From Skeletonema tropicum (taxonomy: Eukaryota > Bacillariophyta > Thalassiosirophyceae > Thalassiosirales > Thalassiosiraceae): a stretch of DNA of 64,000 bases. The translations under genes and the position numbers were made by a program. The stretch covers positions 186,001-250,000 of the forward strand of contig CM074138.1 of NCBI GenBank assembly GCA_037178625.1, written 5' to 3'. The notes beneath the pieces are model-generated. The model was not told the DNA's origin and did no database searches. It saw nothing but the letters and a program-made list of their open reading frames with translations. Below are positions 64,000 through 64,000 of this stretch, in pieces (positions within the stretch are counted from its first letter, which is position 1; each line of letters begins with the position of its first letter).

Positions 64000-64000
64000 C

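Noticed and set aside
1..64000. tRNA and rRNA genes
   Set aside because: I looked for B-box-like GTTCRANNCC motifs and cloverleaf-like arrangements by eye; the few hits (for example near 4483 and 31166) had no matching acceptor stem.

Overview
The window looks like a piece of nuclear genome from a stramenopile alga, most likely a diatom. The evidence is short spliceosomal introns with GTGAGT donors, low-complexity and poly-Gln-rich proteins, AP2-type and GGVC/H cysteine-repeat proteins of the kind diatoms expand, Copia remnants with diatom-like integrase tails, and lysine-repeat proteins that match the pentalysine-cluster pattern of silica-associated proteins. Species cannot be named from the sequence alone.

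Layout. 1-3528 (minus): a very long open frame that runs off the left edge, a DUSP/Tudor-like protein (possible ubiquitin-specific protease N-terminal part). 4.1-4.8 kb: a PIF1-type helicase scrap cut by a 371-bp MITE. 5.9-6.7 kb (minus): a single-pass membrane protein with Thr/Pro repeats and a C-terminal lysine cluster. 7.8-9.7 kb: a fold-back element with an insertion in one arm. 11.0-12.7 kb: an AP2-domain regulator, whose 5' end is also found as a broken copy near 4.9 kb. 13.2-16.5 kb: two near-identical small genes flanking a decayed retroelement. 16.9-19.5 kb (minus): a three-exon TMEM184/organic-solute-transporter-like gene. 21.2-22.1 kb: a short non-autonomous Helitron. 22.5-26.1 kb: a TIR transposon carrying an XPG/FEN1-like nuclease, a DDE-type transposase piece and an unidentified gene, flanked by a 4-bp target duplication (Academ/AcademX-like). 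27.0-30.6 kb: a small conserved protein and a spermidine-synthase-fold protein.

31.3-55.5 kb is dominated by segmental duplication. A module made of a lysine-repeat (KAPKES/KDTNAP) membrane protein and a convergent KEX1-like serine carboxypeptidase occurs twice, at about 37.4-43.8 kb and 49.3-55.5 kb, almost base for base. An older truncated copy of its left part lies at 31.3-33.4 kb. Between the two full modules sits a 5.2-kb Tc1/mariner-like element (TIRs of about 170 bp) that itself contains a nested Mutator-like element. The first carboxypeptidase copy is broken by a one-base deletion; the second is intact. The two lysine-repeat genes differ in the number of higher-order repeats.

57.7-60.7 kb: a two-exon MORC-type GHKL ATPase. 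61.5-63.0 kb: a cysteine-repeat (WRKY19-like) coiled-coil protein. 63.75-64 kb: the 3' end of a further minus-strand gene.

The most interesting theme is the set of type-II membrane proteins with KxxKxxKxxKxxK arrays (three loci plus one relic), two of them locked in a duplicated pair with a carboxypeptidase of the class that trims C-terminal Lys/Arg. A role in silica morphogenesis is an inference only.
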